Source: Paracamarosporium sp. OC-R06-R3
Lineage: Eukaryota; Ascomycota; Dothideomycetes; Pleosporales; Didymosphaeriaceae
Direction of reading: 5' to 3'
DNA: 64,000 bases
Assembly: GCA_019828545.1 (NCBI GenBank)
Contig: JACVRA010000064.1
Location: 124,001-188,000, forward strand
Shown: positions 53,460 through 64,000 of the stretch, piece after piece
How positions within the stretch are numbered: position 1 is the stretch's first letter
How the letters are laid out: each line of letters begins with the position of its first letter
Program-made: the position numbers and the translations under genes
Notes under the pieces: model-generated
Told to the model about the DNA's origin: nothing
Database searches by the model: none
Seen by the model: the letters and a program-made list of their open reading frames with translations, nothing else

Positions 53460-55680
53460 ATGGACACTTCCCTCCAGCCTTTCTCAATGTCTTCTATTCT
53501 GGATTATGAACTCATGATACACGATCAGATGGCGACGCCAGAATTTGCAATGACCACGTGTGAAACTTTACGACCCATTCATGTCAACCGTACCGCATCG
53601 CCCGTCGAGATCTCTACAGGGCGAAAGAAACGACGGCTCGACTACATAAAGTGCGGGAGTTGCCGAAAAGACAAGCAGAAGGTTCGTCGTTAACAAACAC
53701 TGAACAATGCGCCTCTGATAAAGTGAAGTGTTTACCTACAAATCGCAAGTGGCCTCAGCGTTGTGATCGCTGTATCGAAAGAGACCTTCCGTGCTCAGAA
53801 GGTGATCGTGCCCAACGCCATGATAGGTCTATTCGCTCACTGTTGTCTGTTCCGTTGCCACAAGATACGAGGGCTTCTGAGCTGGAAGGTGAAGAGTTGT
53901 GTGTTGCTCTTTTTGCACGGAGGTTAGACAGAGAACTAAGCGTGTTAGGGCTTTCCTCATCACTTTTCGTGAAATCATACTAATGGCCATCGCCCGCTTG
54001 GAGACGATTAAGGAAGACATGAGTAAATTCTTCTCAACGCCTGCCAATGTCCGCAACATAGCTGATATCGCCGAGCCCTCCGCCGAGCACCAAAAACTTG
54101 AGAGTTTCCTCAGACATCTCGACACTGAGATCAAGAGAGGCGCCATAAAGCTTTGGAATACTAATTCGTCTATACGCTCCCCAATCTTAATCGGGACAGT
54201 ACTCGCGAAACAACTGCTTGTTGGCTCTCCTCTCCGTGAGACGGATGTTTGCCCAAGACGTCAAGGTTTTCCTTCAGTCGATGACTTGTCAAAAGATAAA
54301 GATGTGATCAATGCATTCCTGGTCGCTTGTGGAATGTTGAAATGCTCCTGCACCTGCACAGATTGCAAAGTGCCTAAGATTCGTCTAAAAGCAATGTCTG
54401 ATGTGGTACACAGCAAAGCTGAGCAGGTCTTAAAGGCACACAATCTCTGGGATCAGTTGCCTTCTACTGCCCGTTGTTATGCATCCTATCTCCCTATGGG
54501 TTACACTACGCTTTCTCACACCAACGGAATGTCCAGTAAAATCGATGACCTTGAGGATTGCCTGGGACGTAACCTACTCATACGTTTTGTCGATTATCTC
54601 GATGGAAATACCGCGTTGTATAAAATCCACCAACACTTGGATTATGCCTGGAATTTAGAGCATGATGAATCGGATGCCAAGATCAAGGAAGCAATCAATC
54701 ACCAAGATATACTGGGTCGATCAGTCTTACACATCGCTTGCCAAAATGGGAACACATCATTGGTGAAACTGCTGTTAGATCGCGGCGCCACAGTTGCACT
54801 GCGAACAGCCACAGGTGCCTTGCCTCTACATTGTGCTGCGGCGGCCAACTCTGTCGATATCTGCAGCATGCTACTGCAAAATCACGCACAAGGTATCCTC
54901 AAGAAAGATTATTTCGGTATTACACCTATCTATTACGCTGATGCAAAGCATCATGCAGAGGTTGTTCTCCTCCTCGAGCTCAGTTTACTAAAGCCGACAC
55001 TATTACTATACCAGGCAATTGAGGAAGGGAGTCTAGAAGCAATGCAACACGCTCTTAGTCTAGGCGCGGACCCGAATTGGAATTACCAGTATCGCAGATC
55101 TTCGGCAGACGCTATCTTTCGCTGCGATCCCCTTACGCTTGAGGTTCTTGGTCACAACTTCTCATTAATTGAGTTTAGGTCACTTCGCCCATCCACGCCG
55201 TTAGTGGAAGCGGTGGCACGAAAATTTGAAGAAGGGATCAAATTCTTGGTGCAACGGCAGGATGTCCGCATCAACCCTCTTGGACCACTTGAAGAAGTAC
55301 CACTTCTAAGAGCAGTCGAAGGAGGGAGTAGAGAAATAGTGAAGATACTCTTAACGAGACATGATATCAACGTCAATATTCGTGGTCTTGGTGGAGATAC
55401 ACCACTCCTCAAAGCTGCATCAATATCGCACGTTGAAATTGTCGATATGCTGCTATCCCGAAAGGATATTCACCTTAACACTAAAGGACCTCACGGGGAC
55501 ACGGCTCTCATCAGAGCAGTAGAAACTGGAAACATCGACATCGTGGAAAGGCTTTTGAACCAAGCTGATGTTGACGTCAACATTAGAACCATATCTGGAA
55601 AATCGGCGAACGAAATAGCTATAGCGGGGCGTCACTATAAAATTGTGGATATGTTGAACGCGCGAGCTCACAAGGACTGA
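53460..55680 (+). CDS. Zn2Cys6-like domain fused to ankyrin repeats
   Basis: Three exons (53460-53681, 53729-53898, 53949-55680) join to about 707 residues. Exons 1-2 restore a six-cysteine cluster by splicing: KCGSCRKDKQKC, then RCDRCIERDLPC. A helical region follows, and from about residue 350 come at least six ankyrin repeats (GRSVLHIACQNGNTSLVKLLLDRG, GALPLHCAAAANSVDICSMLL, then GDTPLLKAASISHVEIVDMLL and GDTALIRAVETGNIDIVERLL). This KCGSCR...CLP form is common in fungal ankyrin proteins of unknown role. The second intron (50 bp, starting GTGTGT) is my best fit and is less certain than the first. The protein could be a nuclear scaffold; it is not a typical regulator, since no middle homology domain is seen. 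Confidence 0.75.
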
Positions 55681-56708
55681 GGTTATCGTCAAGAGACTGG
55701 AGAAACGTCGCAGGATAGCTCCGCAGGAAGTGAGAATTGACCCCTTTTTCACGACCGAAGCTTCCTTCAGTCTCTAACTTATACTAGTCAGTCGCTAACC
55801 GTGGAAACCAACGTCTCGATTCTACTCGACGTCCTTGAATTAATCTTTTGGGTGAGTTTCAAGGGATTAATTCTGTGTATCACTATTAGATAAAAAACAT
55901 CTACATCAACAGCATATACTATCGTTGATACTGATAACTTATCCCGTCTACCCTGCAGCTGAAGTTAGGTCAAGACTTTGACCTTGGCAAAAAGCTCACT
56001 CTTTGTCACAATGCGTGGAAACCGAATATCTAATTAGTAGATCGAAAGCCTATTCCCCACACACCGTCTGAATGGGTGCTTGTACTGGCCCTCTGACCAA
56101 TCTAGAGTTGATTCAATGCCATCTAGATTTAGCTCACTAGATTAGATCAGTGTATAGCGAAGGTACGTATAGAGATTCACGTTATCCTTTTTCAGATAGG
56201 AACTTATGATCTTATCAGCTACAAAACTTACCAGAATATGTGTTGGCTAGGGGACTAATTCGGGATGATTGATGGGAGTGAGTTCCGAAAACGGTGAAGA
56301 CACTGCATTTCTTAAGGAAGCTCTGTCAAATTACTGATTTTTTTGGTACAGCTGCTCACACTGGCTTAGAGTACTGTTGTGGTGAGCTAGTATCCATGTT
56401 CTGTATTTGTGTTTTTAGAGTGGTGGAGGAAGACGTAGGCTATGTACATGCACCCTTACGTTCCTACTATAACTAGTGATCGTTAATCATCGAAATACTT
56501 ACAACGCATGAGCCTCGCACGTGAAAAGAAAAAACATTTACTTAAGCACCAGTACATACAAGAAAGCACATAGGCAATTTCGATCATAAAGCGTTCACAG
56601 AGAAAGAAGGCTCGTGCGTGATCTGGCGTTCAGAGCCGATGGCCCGAGCTCGACGTTGCAAGACACTTGCGTGCATGCGACACAACATTACGCGCTTGTC
56701 TCAACATC
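55681..56708. other. AT-rich intergenic region
   Basis: About 1 kb with no protein-like frame. It separates the ankyrin gene from the PIG-P gene. Confidence 0.45.
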
Positions 56709-57809
56709 ATGCCGCCCAAAAGCAGAGGCCAGCTGGTACCTATGCGACAGCAGTCCGAGCCAACACCTGGATTTCCGTCACCGCATTCTCCAACCAGCGA
56801 GAAGCCGCGCAATCAGCCAGTCTCGCCCACAAGCCTGCCTTCATCTGCCCCGCATGTGTTTCCGTCAGAGCCCCCATCTATCGACGATGTAGTTCGGGAT
56901 GAGGAAGAAGACGAGGAAGAGGACGAAATGCTGCTCGTTTCAGACAACTCTGATGGATCTGAGTCTGGCGAGGTGGACGGAGTGCCTTCCGCACGCCGGC
57001 CATTGTATGCGTCGCGTTCATACACCCAGCTGGCGCACACGACCAGCACACTCTTCCCACCGTTCTACAATCGACCTCCGCTCCCGCTCCCTCCTTCTCC
57101 TTCATTGACATCGCTCCTTCGACCCTCGTTCAGCACCACGACTTCACGACGTACGACGCCGGATTCTTCCGATGTGGACATTCCCGGCGCTGTTATGAAC
57201 GGCACCAGTACGTCTGCATCTACAACAAACCTTGCCAGTATCACAAAGTCGGCGCGACACGCGCCATTGGTACCGCGGGCGTCTCCGAAGATACCCACTT
57301 ACGAATATTACGGCTTTGCGCTGTATCTGGCTAGCTCTGCAGCCTTTCTATTGTATATTGTGTGGGCCTACGTTCCGTCCCCGCTGCTGCATCAAATGGG
57401 AATCCACTACTATCCCAATCGCTGGTGGGCTCTCGCCGTGCCCTGCTGGCTAGTCGCTCTGGTCGTGTACATATACGTAGCCCTCGCGAGCTACAACACG
57501 CAATACCTCACGCTCCCAGTGAGCAGCTGCGAGAATCTTGTTGACGAGACGGCCCAGATTGCTTTGGTGGATAAACGGACCGGGATGATAGTTGGAAACC
57601 AGGCGTTCAACGCAAGGCAAGCACATGGGAAAGAGGAGGGTGGGAAAGCTAGTATAGCCAGCAGTCGAAGAAATTCGATATCGGCGCATCAGTTCAGTCC
57701 CGCGGAAATAGTGGATTGGAAGAGCTACTGGAGCATCAGCACAGACGCAGTCATGGACGTGCCGATTGGCGGCGTGTGTGAGATACTGTATGGTGGCGAG
57801 GATCCGTGA
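56709..57809 (+). CDS. GPI19: PIG-P/Gpi19 subunit of the GPI-GlcNAc transferase
   Basis: A single exon of 366 codons from MPPKSRGQLVPMRQQ; an ATG at 56667 adds 14 residues. The PIG-P domain is in the second half: YEYYGFALYLASSAAFLLYIVWAYVP as membrane helix 1, NRWWALAVPCWLVALVVYIYVAL as helix 2, then YLTLPVSSCENLVDE and, after a disordered insert, VDWKSYWSISTDAVMDVPIGGVCEILYG. The subunit belongs to the ER complex that adds GlcNAc to phosphatidylinositol, the first step of GPI-anchor synthesis. The long acidic/Ser/Pro N-terminus (residues 1-190) is an extension absent from yeast Gpi19 (about 140 residues). Confidence 0.9.
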   Translation: MPPKSRGQLVPMRQQSEPTPGFPSPHSPTSEKPRNQPVSPTSLPSSAPHVFPSEPPSIDDVVRDEEEDEEEDEMLLVSDNSDGSESGEVDGVPSARRPLYASRSYTQLAHTTSTLFPPFYNRPPLPLPPSPSLTSLLRPSFSTTTSRRTTPDSSDVDIPGAVMNGTSTSASTTNLASITKSARHAPLVPRASPKIPTYEYYGFALYLASSAAFLLYIVWAYVPSPLLHQMGIHYYPNRWWALAVPCWLVALVVYIYVALASYNTQYLTLPVSSCENLVDETAQIALVDKRTGMIVGNQAFNARQAHGKEEGGKASIASSRRNSISAHQFSPAEIVDWKSYWSISTDAVMDVPIGGVCEILYGGEDP

Positions 57810-58215
57810 GTAAGCAGCTGCAAATATTCCAATACTGTATACGGGATCAGAGTGCATGTGTTGCAGCCACAAGAGCCTGCGAGTTCACCGTCGTGCATGC
57901 CTGGGTCCGACGGCTCCCGTTATTCCCAGCGGAAAACCCTGTCGTGGTGTTGTCTAGACTAACCCCCACTTACGGGCGCATGCCGACAGTGGATGCACCA
58001 AGCGACTTCAGGAAGCCGTGCCTTACCCCGCTAAGCTCCAAGCAATGCCATTGGCTCGGCGTGAACGACTATCGAAGCCATGTCTGCAGATTCGAGCCGT
58101 GTCCGGCAACCGGAAGGTTGACTGCCTCCCATAAAAAGGCATCCAGTATCGTCCCTGGCTTTCGTTCCGTGTGATTCTTTTTGCTATCCTGCGCCCATCT
58201 CCACGGATCGTCAAC
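57810..58215. promoter_or_regulatory. promoter of the phosphatase gene
   Basis: 406 bp between two genes on the same strand; presumably the PIG-P terminator and the phosphatase promoter. No clear motif was recognised. Confidence 0.4.
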
Positions 58216-59646
58216 ATGCAGTTTGCCGTTGCCCTCGCTCTGGCGTCCGCCGTTGCTTCGGCTGAAGCCGCAGAGACTGTGCTTGGAGCTTACATGTTCC
58301 ACCGCCATGGCGACCGTACTCCCAAATCTTTGGCGCCAACCAACCTCACTGCTCTGGGATACGAGCAGGTCTACACATCCGGCCAATACTACCGGTCGAG
58401 GTATCTCACCGGCGACTCCAAAATCAAGGGATTGAACGAGGACATTGTCAGGCTCACCCAGCTTGCCGTTACTGCGCCCGTGGACAATGTGCTCCAGAAC
58501 TCGGCCCAGGGCTTCTTGCAAGGCTTGTACCCTCCGGTCAGGACGGTGCAGACTCTTGCCAACGGTAGCGAAGTTCAAGCTCCCATGGACGGCTACCAGT
58601 TGATTCCTATCAACACGGTAGACACCGGCGCAGGCAGCGAAGACAACGGCTGGCTCCAGGATGCGTCTAGCTGCGCGAACGCCAAGACCAGCTCCAATGC
58701 CTTCTTCTCCAGCGCAGAGTACACCGATCTTTTGAACAAGACCAAGGACTTCTACGATGCGCTTGTTCCTGTTGTGAACGGTACTTTCGATGAGCAGTAC
58801 ATTAGCTTTAAGAACGCCTACGTGATCTACGACCTGATCAACGTTGCCGAGATCCACAACTCCTCCATTCCCTCTTCTGATGTTCTCACGAATGAGACAC
58901 TCCTCCAGCTCCGTACCCTGGCCGATGCACACGAATATGGTCTTGCGTACAACGCATCTGACAACATCCGCGGCATCTCGGGTATGCAGCTCGCCGGCGA
59001 GGTTCTAAAGTACATGAACTCGACCATCAAGTCCGGACAGTCCGGCTCCAGTGCCAACAAATTCGGCATCCAATTCGGTGCCTACGCGACCTTCCTGTCC
59101 TTCTTCGGTCTCGCCGACCTGCCGCATGCCGACTCTAACTTTTACGGCGTGACCGACTACGCTTCTTCCATGGTCTTCGAGCTCTTCACTAACGCCAATA
59201 CCTCCAATGGCTTCCCCGCCACGGATGACCTGCAGGTACGCTTCCTATTCCACAACGGCACGGCCTCCAATGCCAGCGAACCCACTGTGTACCCTCTGTT
59301 TGGCGGAAACGACACCGAGATTTCATGGAATGACTTCTCTACCAACCTGAACAAGTTCGCCGTCTCCACCACGGAGCAATGGTGCACCAAGTGCGGCAAC
59401 ACAACCGGAAAGTGTGCGCAGTTCTCCAACGACGGCACCGACGGATCAGCGACCGCGAACAGCAACGGTGGTGGTAGCGGCATGTCTCCGGCCATTGGTG
59501 GTGTTATCGGTGCCTTTGTCACACTTGCCGTTGTGCTGGGCGCACTGGCTGCATTCATGTTGCTAGGCGGATTCAGGCTCGTTAGCAAGAAGTCGCTTCG
59601 CGGGAGGGCTCCGCCAGTTTCCGAGGCTGCGGGCAGCAAGGCATAA
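58216..59646 (+). CDS. membrane-anchored histidine acid phosphatase-family protein
   Basis: A single exon of 476 codons from MQFAVALALASAVASAEA, a clear signal peptide; the ATG at 58171 would put 15 residues in front of it. The catalytic N-terminus is present as AYMFHRHGDRTPKS, with the RHG-x-R-x-P signature. Many N-glycosylation sites (NxS/T) and paired cysteines fit a secreted enzyme. The usual second motif (His-Asp) is not obvious: the aligned block reads FGAYATFLSFFGL. A Gly/Ser linker, a transmembrane helix (GGVIGAFVTLAVVLGALAAFMLLGG) and a short basic tail follow, so the protein is probably fixed in the plasma membrane with the enzyme outside. Relatives release phosphate from phytate or monoesters. 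Confidence 0.87.
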   Translation: MQFAVALALASAVASAEAAETVLGAYMFHRHGDRTPKSLAPTNLTALGYEQVYTSGQYYRSRYLTGDSKIKGLNEDIVRLTQLAVTAPVDNVLQNSAQGFLQGLYPPVRTVQTLANGSEVQAPMDGYQLIPINTVDTGAGSEDNGWLQDASSCANAKTSSNAFFSSAEYTDLLNKTKDFYDALVPVVNGTFDEQYISFKNAYVIYDLINVAEIHNSSIPSSDVLTNETLLQLRTLADAHEYGLAYNASDNIRGISGMQLAGEVLKYMNSTIKSGQSGSSANKFGIQFGAYATFLSFFGLADLPHADSNFYGVTDYASSMVFELFTNANTSNGFPATDDLQVRFLFHNGTASNASEPTVYPLFGGNDTEISWNDFSTNLNKFAVSTTEQWCTKCGNTTGKCAQFSNDGTDGSATANSNGGGSGMSPAIGGVIGAFVTLAVVLGALAAFMLLGGFRLVSKKSLRGRAPPVSEAAGSKA

Positions 59647-60554
59647 GCTCGAGGGAAGCTTTTGGCGAAGAAGAAAATAGTATTAGCTGATGATGGTCAT
59701 GACTTTGTACGGCAGCTTAATGAAATGGATACCCTATGAATATTCGGATTTCTTCGATATTGACCTGCATCTTTTGAATTGTTGCTCGCTATGAATTTGA
59801 TGGAACTAATGACACATGGGAAACATGTGCATTTGATCGACAACATTTTCTACATTTGAGGACCAAATTTGTAACGATTTGTAACGATAACATTAAGCGG
59901 TACTCGTATTGGTGATGCTAGGTGGTCATCAATTGATGTGGAGTCGACCCGATATTGTATAGGTTTGGCTAATCGAATTAGATGGGTAAATGGCGAGTAT
60001 ACTTCGGAAGCTCTACGCTGTTCACATCAAGATAAGCATCATCTTCTAGGCCAATTCCGAGAGAATGACTATCTTCTTGTTGTCTTCCGTACCAGACCCT
60101 ACGCTACATTTCTAATTACCTAACATTCAGACATCTAAGTTAAGATAAAATTCATAACTTGAACGGCTGAAGGGTCCTCAGTAACACGTGTCTTAATTAG
60201 GAGACTGGTATGGAAGTATTGATCGAAAGGTCGTGAAGATGAGGTGGTCTTTGTAGCATCACGTGAGATTCGAAGATGTTCCTCCAGACCCGACCACTGT
60301 CGCACATAGAATTTTAGTAGTTATAACTATCAGCATTCGAATAGTTTTCAGGCGTACCAGCTGGTCGAAAATAATTACAGAATGGCTCTCATCCGATATA
60401 TTGAATACTTCTAGATCACGTGACCGTTCACTGCGAATTCCTTCACAACCACTACTACACCCCCCAAGAGTAGGGTCGGACTTCTGAACGGCTTGTATTA
60501 CCAAAATAGTCCGACTCTATTCTGTGGTAATTGTTAACCGCAACCACAACATGC
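59647..60554. other. AT-rich spacer between convergent genes
   Basis: About 900 bp with no gene supported. Two ATCACGTGA boxes occur at 60258-60266 and 60415-60423, 157 bp apart, unusual for a region between two 3' ends. Confidence 0.45.
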
Positions 60555-62326
60555 CTAAGCACTTAAATCTGAACCGCTTCCGCCCTTGGCCCGCTTTCTC
60601 AAGTCATTGTCGACAACATCGTCCAACACCGTCTCACCACGCTTCTGAGCCTTAACTCTTGCTCTCTTTAGATGCCTAGTATCTTGTTCCGTCTTCCTCG
60701 TTAGCCACCATGTCCCCAACGTTGTGAGGATACACGCTGACACAAATCCCATCGCAACACCAAAGCTGACTCCGTAGTGTGGTGCATATTTACTCTGGAA
60801 GAGATGTGGACCTATAGCTCCGCCTATTTGTCCGTAGCCTGAGTTGTTTTGTTAGCTATTTGCGTAGGGAAATCATCTGAAAGTGTTATATTCACTCCCA
60901 CTTACTGTTCACAAAACCAATCGAGAATGCAGAGCCTGTAGCCTTTGATACCGTCTGTACTCGCCATGGCCACATAGTCGGATACCAGGCCGACGTTAAT
61001 CCATTGCCGATGAGTGTTGCTGCGTATACGCCACCGCTGTTGGGATATGCGTACAACGTCCCATAACAGGCCAGGATGATAACTAAGAAAGACAGTGGAT
61101 AGAACGGCCGCGGTAGTCTCCCATTATCGGAAAATGCTCCAGTAATTCCGATAACTATAATACTAAAGATGGAGATGGGTAAGTTCAAAAGCTGCGCAGA
61201 TGCGATGTCAGTGTAACCCAAGTCTGCAATAACAGTCGGCTGATAGAACCGCACACCGCTCGTCCCAACAGTAAAAAGCGCCCAAATTAAGGTAAAAAGC
61301 CATAGTCGAATGTCTTTCAATGACTCGACGATTTCACGCCAGCTAAAATTCATCTCGGCGGCTTGCGGGGCGTTGCCAGGTAACCGTGCTTGGATGAAAG
61401 CCTTTTCTTTTTCGGTGAGCCATTTCGCCTGGGGTGGGAAGTCGGGCAAGATCCAGTATACTGCTATTCCAAAGGCAATGGTAATTACGCCTTCGACTAG
61501 GAAGATCCATTGCCAGCCAGAGAGACCGTGGGCTCCATCTAAATGGGAGAAACCAAAGGCGAGAAGGCCGCTTACAACACCCGAAAGGTTACCCAAAATA
61601 TCTTGGGCAGAATTAGTATCGAACTGCTTATACGTGCTGAGATTCTTGACATACAGAAGTAAAGTAGTCGCACTGACATCTCGTCCGGGCGGTACCAGTA
61701 GCACATTTGTAAGATGACTCCAGGAAACAACCCGGCTTCAAACTAAGAAAATCTGTCAGTATAGGCAAACCAGTCATTATATGGATGCAACTTACGAGAC
61801 CCAAGAAAAAACGCACGACATATAACCCCTCTTTATTCTTCACCGCAGCGTGACAAGCTAACGCAATACCCCAAGTCACCATGATCCGCGACTGCCAGCG
61901 CGACGGCAGTAACCTCTTAATCAAAAGATTTGAAGGCGCCTCAGCGACAATGTACGGAATGTAGTACAGTGTGGTGACCAAGTTGTATTCGTTCGAAGTC
62001 ATACCAAGCTCGTTCATGATGTTAGTAGAAGTGCCCTTGTTCATGATACGCGCATTGGATACGTTATCCGCATCGATGTTCTTAAGCAAAAACATGATGG
62101 AGCACAGAGTCATGAGATGCCAATCGATTTTCCTGAGTAGTTTCTTTTCTTCCTCGGCGGAGAGAAGAGTTCGCGCGCGCATGCGTTCAGCATCGTAACC
62201 TTCGATGTGTGCGTCGGTCGCTGTATCTTCAACGATGGAACCACGTCGCGCATAATGGAAGTCATTGTCGTGGCTGGAATCGATAGCACTGGACGCAGTA
62301 GCGGTCTGCTCCTTGGTCTGGCCCAT
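60555..62326 (-). CDS. MFS transporter, Dal5/allantoate-permease type (anion:cation symporter family)
   Basis: Four exons on the minus strand (61796-62326, 61655-61742, 60906-61601, 60555-60838) give about 532 residues. Family features: KKLLRKIDWHLMTLCSIMFLLKNIDADNVSNAR at helix 1, YIPYIVAEAPSNLLIKRL at helix 2, RFFLGL-FEAGLFPGVILQMCYWYRPDEM spliced over exons 1-2, and the SGWQWIFLVEGVITIAFG helix. Dal5-type carriers import organic anions such as allantoate, nicotinate precursors or short carboxylates. The intron between exons 2 and 3 was placed so that LLYFYILGNLSG reads through. It is divergent from the oxygenase gene at the right edge, 575 bp apart. Confidence 0.9.
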
Positions 62327-62901
62327 CTCGAGGAGTTGAACAGATAGTATCAGGTACCGGAGTCTTTTCTTTCTATTTAAGACCTGGAAATTGCCAGGGC
62401 TACACAAGCATCGTCTCGAGCCAACCAATACTAAACTGCGAACTCGATAACCACTCTGCCGCTTAAATCCGACTAGCCCTCAGACGGAATACTTAATCAG
62501 ATTTGTGAGGTACAAAGAGTGGAAGTCTGTGAGTTAAGGCATGATATATGGACTTAGTCGCCATTCCGGTGCAACAAAAGGCTTGCTAGTCGCAAGCACG
62601 CTATGCTAACCCTCCGTGACGACAGTCACTACTGATGACTTCTGATAACAGGGCCTTGATGGCCTTACAATGCGCCGATCTTTCACCAAAGTTGGATGGG
62701 TAGTTACGTGCTCACGCCAAGAATCACGACAGTCCTGCATAAGCTCGCGCCAAGTTAAACAAGCACCTGCATAAGATCGAGTCGGTTGATTGAACTTATT
62801 CCCGAATGCTTTGCGGGGTCGTGTATATTTAGTAGACCGAACCTACTCAATAAAATGAAGCCAGGCAGGTTGGGGCATTCTAACATTATTGAACCAATAA
62901 C
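62327..62901. promoter_or_regulatory. bidirectional promoter, MFS carrier / 2OG-Fe(II) oxygenase
   Basis: 575 bp between divergent starts, with CCAATAAC directly before the oxygenase ATG. No gene is seen. Confidence 0.45.
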
Positions 62902-64000
62902 ATGGCTACCGTCGTAGAAACCGTCAGAGCACAGACTTCTATCTTGACTTATCAACAAGCACCGGAAACAAAGTTTGAGTGTAAGAAGTATGCCAAGTGA
63001 TAAATAGTCATATACTAAATATTGTAGTGCAATGGGCAGATCTTGCGACCCTTGACCTCTCCCTCTTCGATACTCCGGACGGCAAAGAGAAGCTTGCAAA
63101 ACAACTTTCCCACGCCATCGAGAAGATTGGTAACTATGCAGACTCTCACTCCCTAAGGCTTCAACACTAACATCATTTAGGATTCTTCTACATCGTCAAC
63201 TTTGGCTTGAGCCAGGAAGCAGTCGACCGGCAGTTTGCTATCGGGAAAGAATTATTCAATCTCCCTACCTCAGAGAAGATCAAGTATCGTGCAGACCTCG
63301 AAAACGGTGGGTACAATGGCTACAAGCCGCTTGGTCTGCGCGAAGTGCGTCCCGGTGTGCAAGACAACACCGAAATATACAACATTCCCAAGTTCATTCC
63401 AGAGCTAGAGCGCTCACACCCGGAAATTATCAACAGCCACCGGGAGGAAATAGAACGGTTTGCGCGCCACATCAATGATGACGTTGTGGGAAAGTTGTTG
63501 GTTCTGCTCGCCATTATTCTGGAGTTACCTGAAGACTTTTTCCTTGAGAAGCACCGCTATGACGAGAAGAGCGATTGCCATTTGAGGTACATGAAGTACC
63601 ACAAGCGGACTCCAGAACAGAACGAGACACTTGGAAACGTTTGGGTAAAAGGGCACACAGATTTTGGGTCTTTGACACTTTTGTTCCGCCAACCTGTGGC
63701 CGCGTTACAAGTAAGTCACTGAAGATGTACAACCTTGGATTGACCTGACGTAGTTCACAGGTACGCACACCGGAAGGCGAATGGCGATACGTGAAGCCCT
63801 ACCCAGGAAGTATCACAGTGAACCTTGCCGACTCCCTCGAATTCCTCACCAACGGATTTCTAAAGAGCAGTATCCACCGAGTAGTTGCTCCGCCACCAGA
63901 CCAAGCCGATATCGATCGCCTAGGCGTACTATACTTTGTGCGTCCAGAGGATAGCGTCGTGTTGAACCCGATTCAAAGTCCGGTTTTGGAGAAACTAGGC
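62902..64000 (+). CDS. 2-oxoglutarate/Fe(II)-dependent oxygenase (isopenicillin-N-synthase-like), 3' end outside window
   Basis: Four exons so far (62902-62980, 63028-63129, 63181-63710, 63761-64000) give 317 residues with no stop at the edge. The N-terminal DIOX_N block reads ATLDLSLFDTPDGKEKLAKQLSHAIEKIGFFYIVNFGL. The catalytic jelly roll has HTDFGSLTLLF (first His and Asp of the iron triad), then LADSLEFLTNGFLKSSIHRVV with the second His, and an Arg in the RVV block or just beyond for 2-oxoglutarate. Family members hydroxylate or desaturate small molecules; the substrate is not predictable. It is divergent from the Dal5-type carrier, and the two may act on the same compound. Confidence 0.9.

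Noticed and set aside
1..64000. tRNA or other structured RNA genes
   Set aside because: I looked for the GGTTCRA T-loop with matching stems and found only isolated matches, mostly inside coding sequence. A covariance-model scan would settle it.

Overview
The window reads as nuclear chromosomal DNA of a filamentous ascomycete (Pezizomycotina; I infer a Dothideomycete from overall protein flavour, not from a marker). Genes are split by short GT-AG introns (mostly 47-130 bp), sit on both strands with 0.2-1.6 kb spacers, and encode fungal hallmarks: Zn2Cys6 and C2H2 regulators, Dal5-type MFS carriers, a DUF4203 membrane protein and a mitochondrial 5-aminolevulinate synthase. No tRNA, rRNA, CRISPR array or intact transposon was found.

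Layout. 1-5.1 kb: housekeeping genes (edge of an unknown gene, FCF2, purine nucleoside phosphorylase, mitoribosomal RSM10). 5.5-21.4 kb: a compact catabolic-looking cluster of eight genes plus one small doubtful ORF: MFS carrier, a flavin monooxygenase fused to an acetoacetate-decarboxylase-like domain, a catalytically degenerate membrane-anchored aldehyde dehydrogenase, a CocE/NonD hydrolase, a cupin, a fumarylacetoacetase-family hydrolase, a C2H2+Zn2Cys6 regulator and, divergent from it, a LigB-type extradiol dioxygenase. 21.9-41.3 kb: HEM1, an unknown acidic protein, GSH2, a DUF4203 protein, ERF4, an NAD-dependent epimerase and VPS45, with repeat-rich spacers. 41.3-45.4 kb: gene-poor, with two small orphan ORFs and a probable decayed coding remnant. 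45.4-62.3 kb: a Zn2Cys6 regulator, a BAR protein, an ABHD11/Imo32 hydrolase, a Zn2Cys6-ankyrin protein, PIG-P, a membrane-anchored histidine phosphatase and a Dal5-type MFS carrier. The right edge cuts a 2-oxoglutarate/Fe(II) oxygenase.

Main result. The 5.5-21.4 kb cluster carries a 13-bp element, YCGGRATGTGGRG, exact five times, in four of its intergenic regions: twice between the MFS and monooxygenase genes, once before the ALDH-like gene, once before CocE and once between the regulator and dioxygenase genes. The element joins a CGG triplet to GTGGRG, which fits the cluster regulator having both a Zn2Cys6 domain and a C2H2 finger pair. I infer a co-regulated aromatic ring-cleavage pathway: uptake (MFS), possible ester or amide hydrolysis (CocE), ring hydroxylation (FAD monooxygenase), extradiol cleavage (LigB) and C-C hydrolysis of the product (FAH), with the ADC-like domain acting on an oxo-acid intermediate. 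Substrate and order of steps are unknown.
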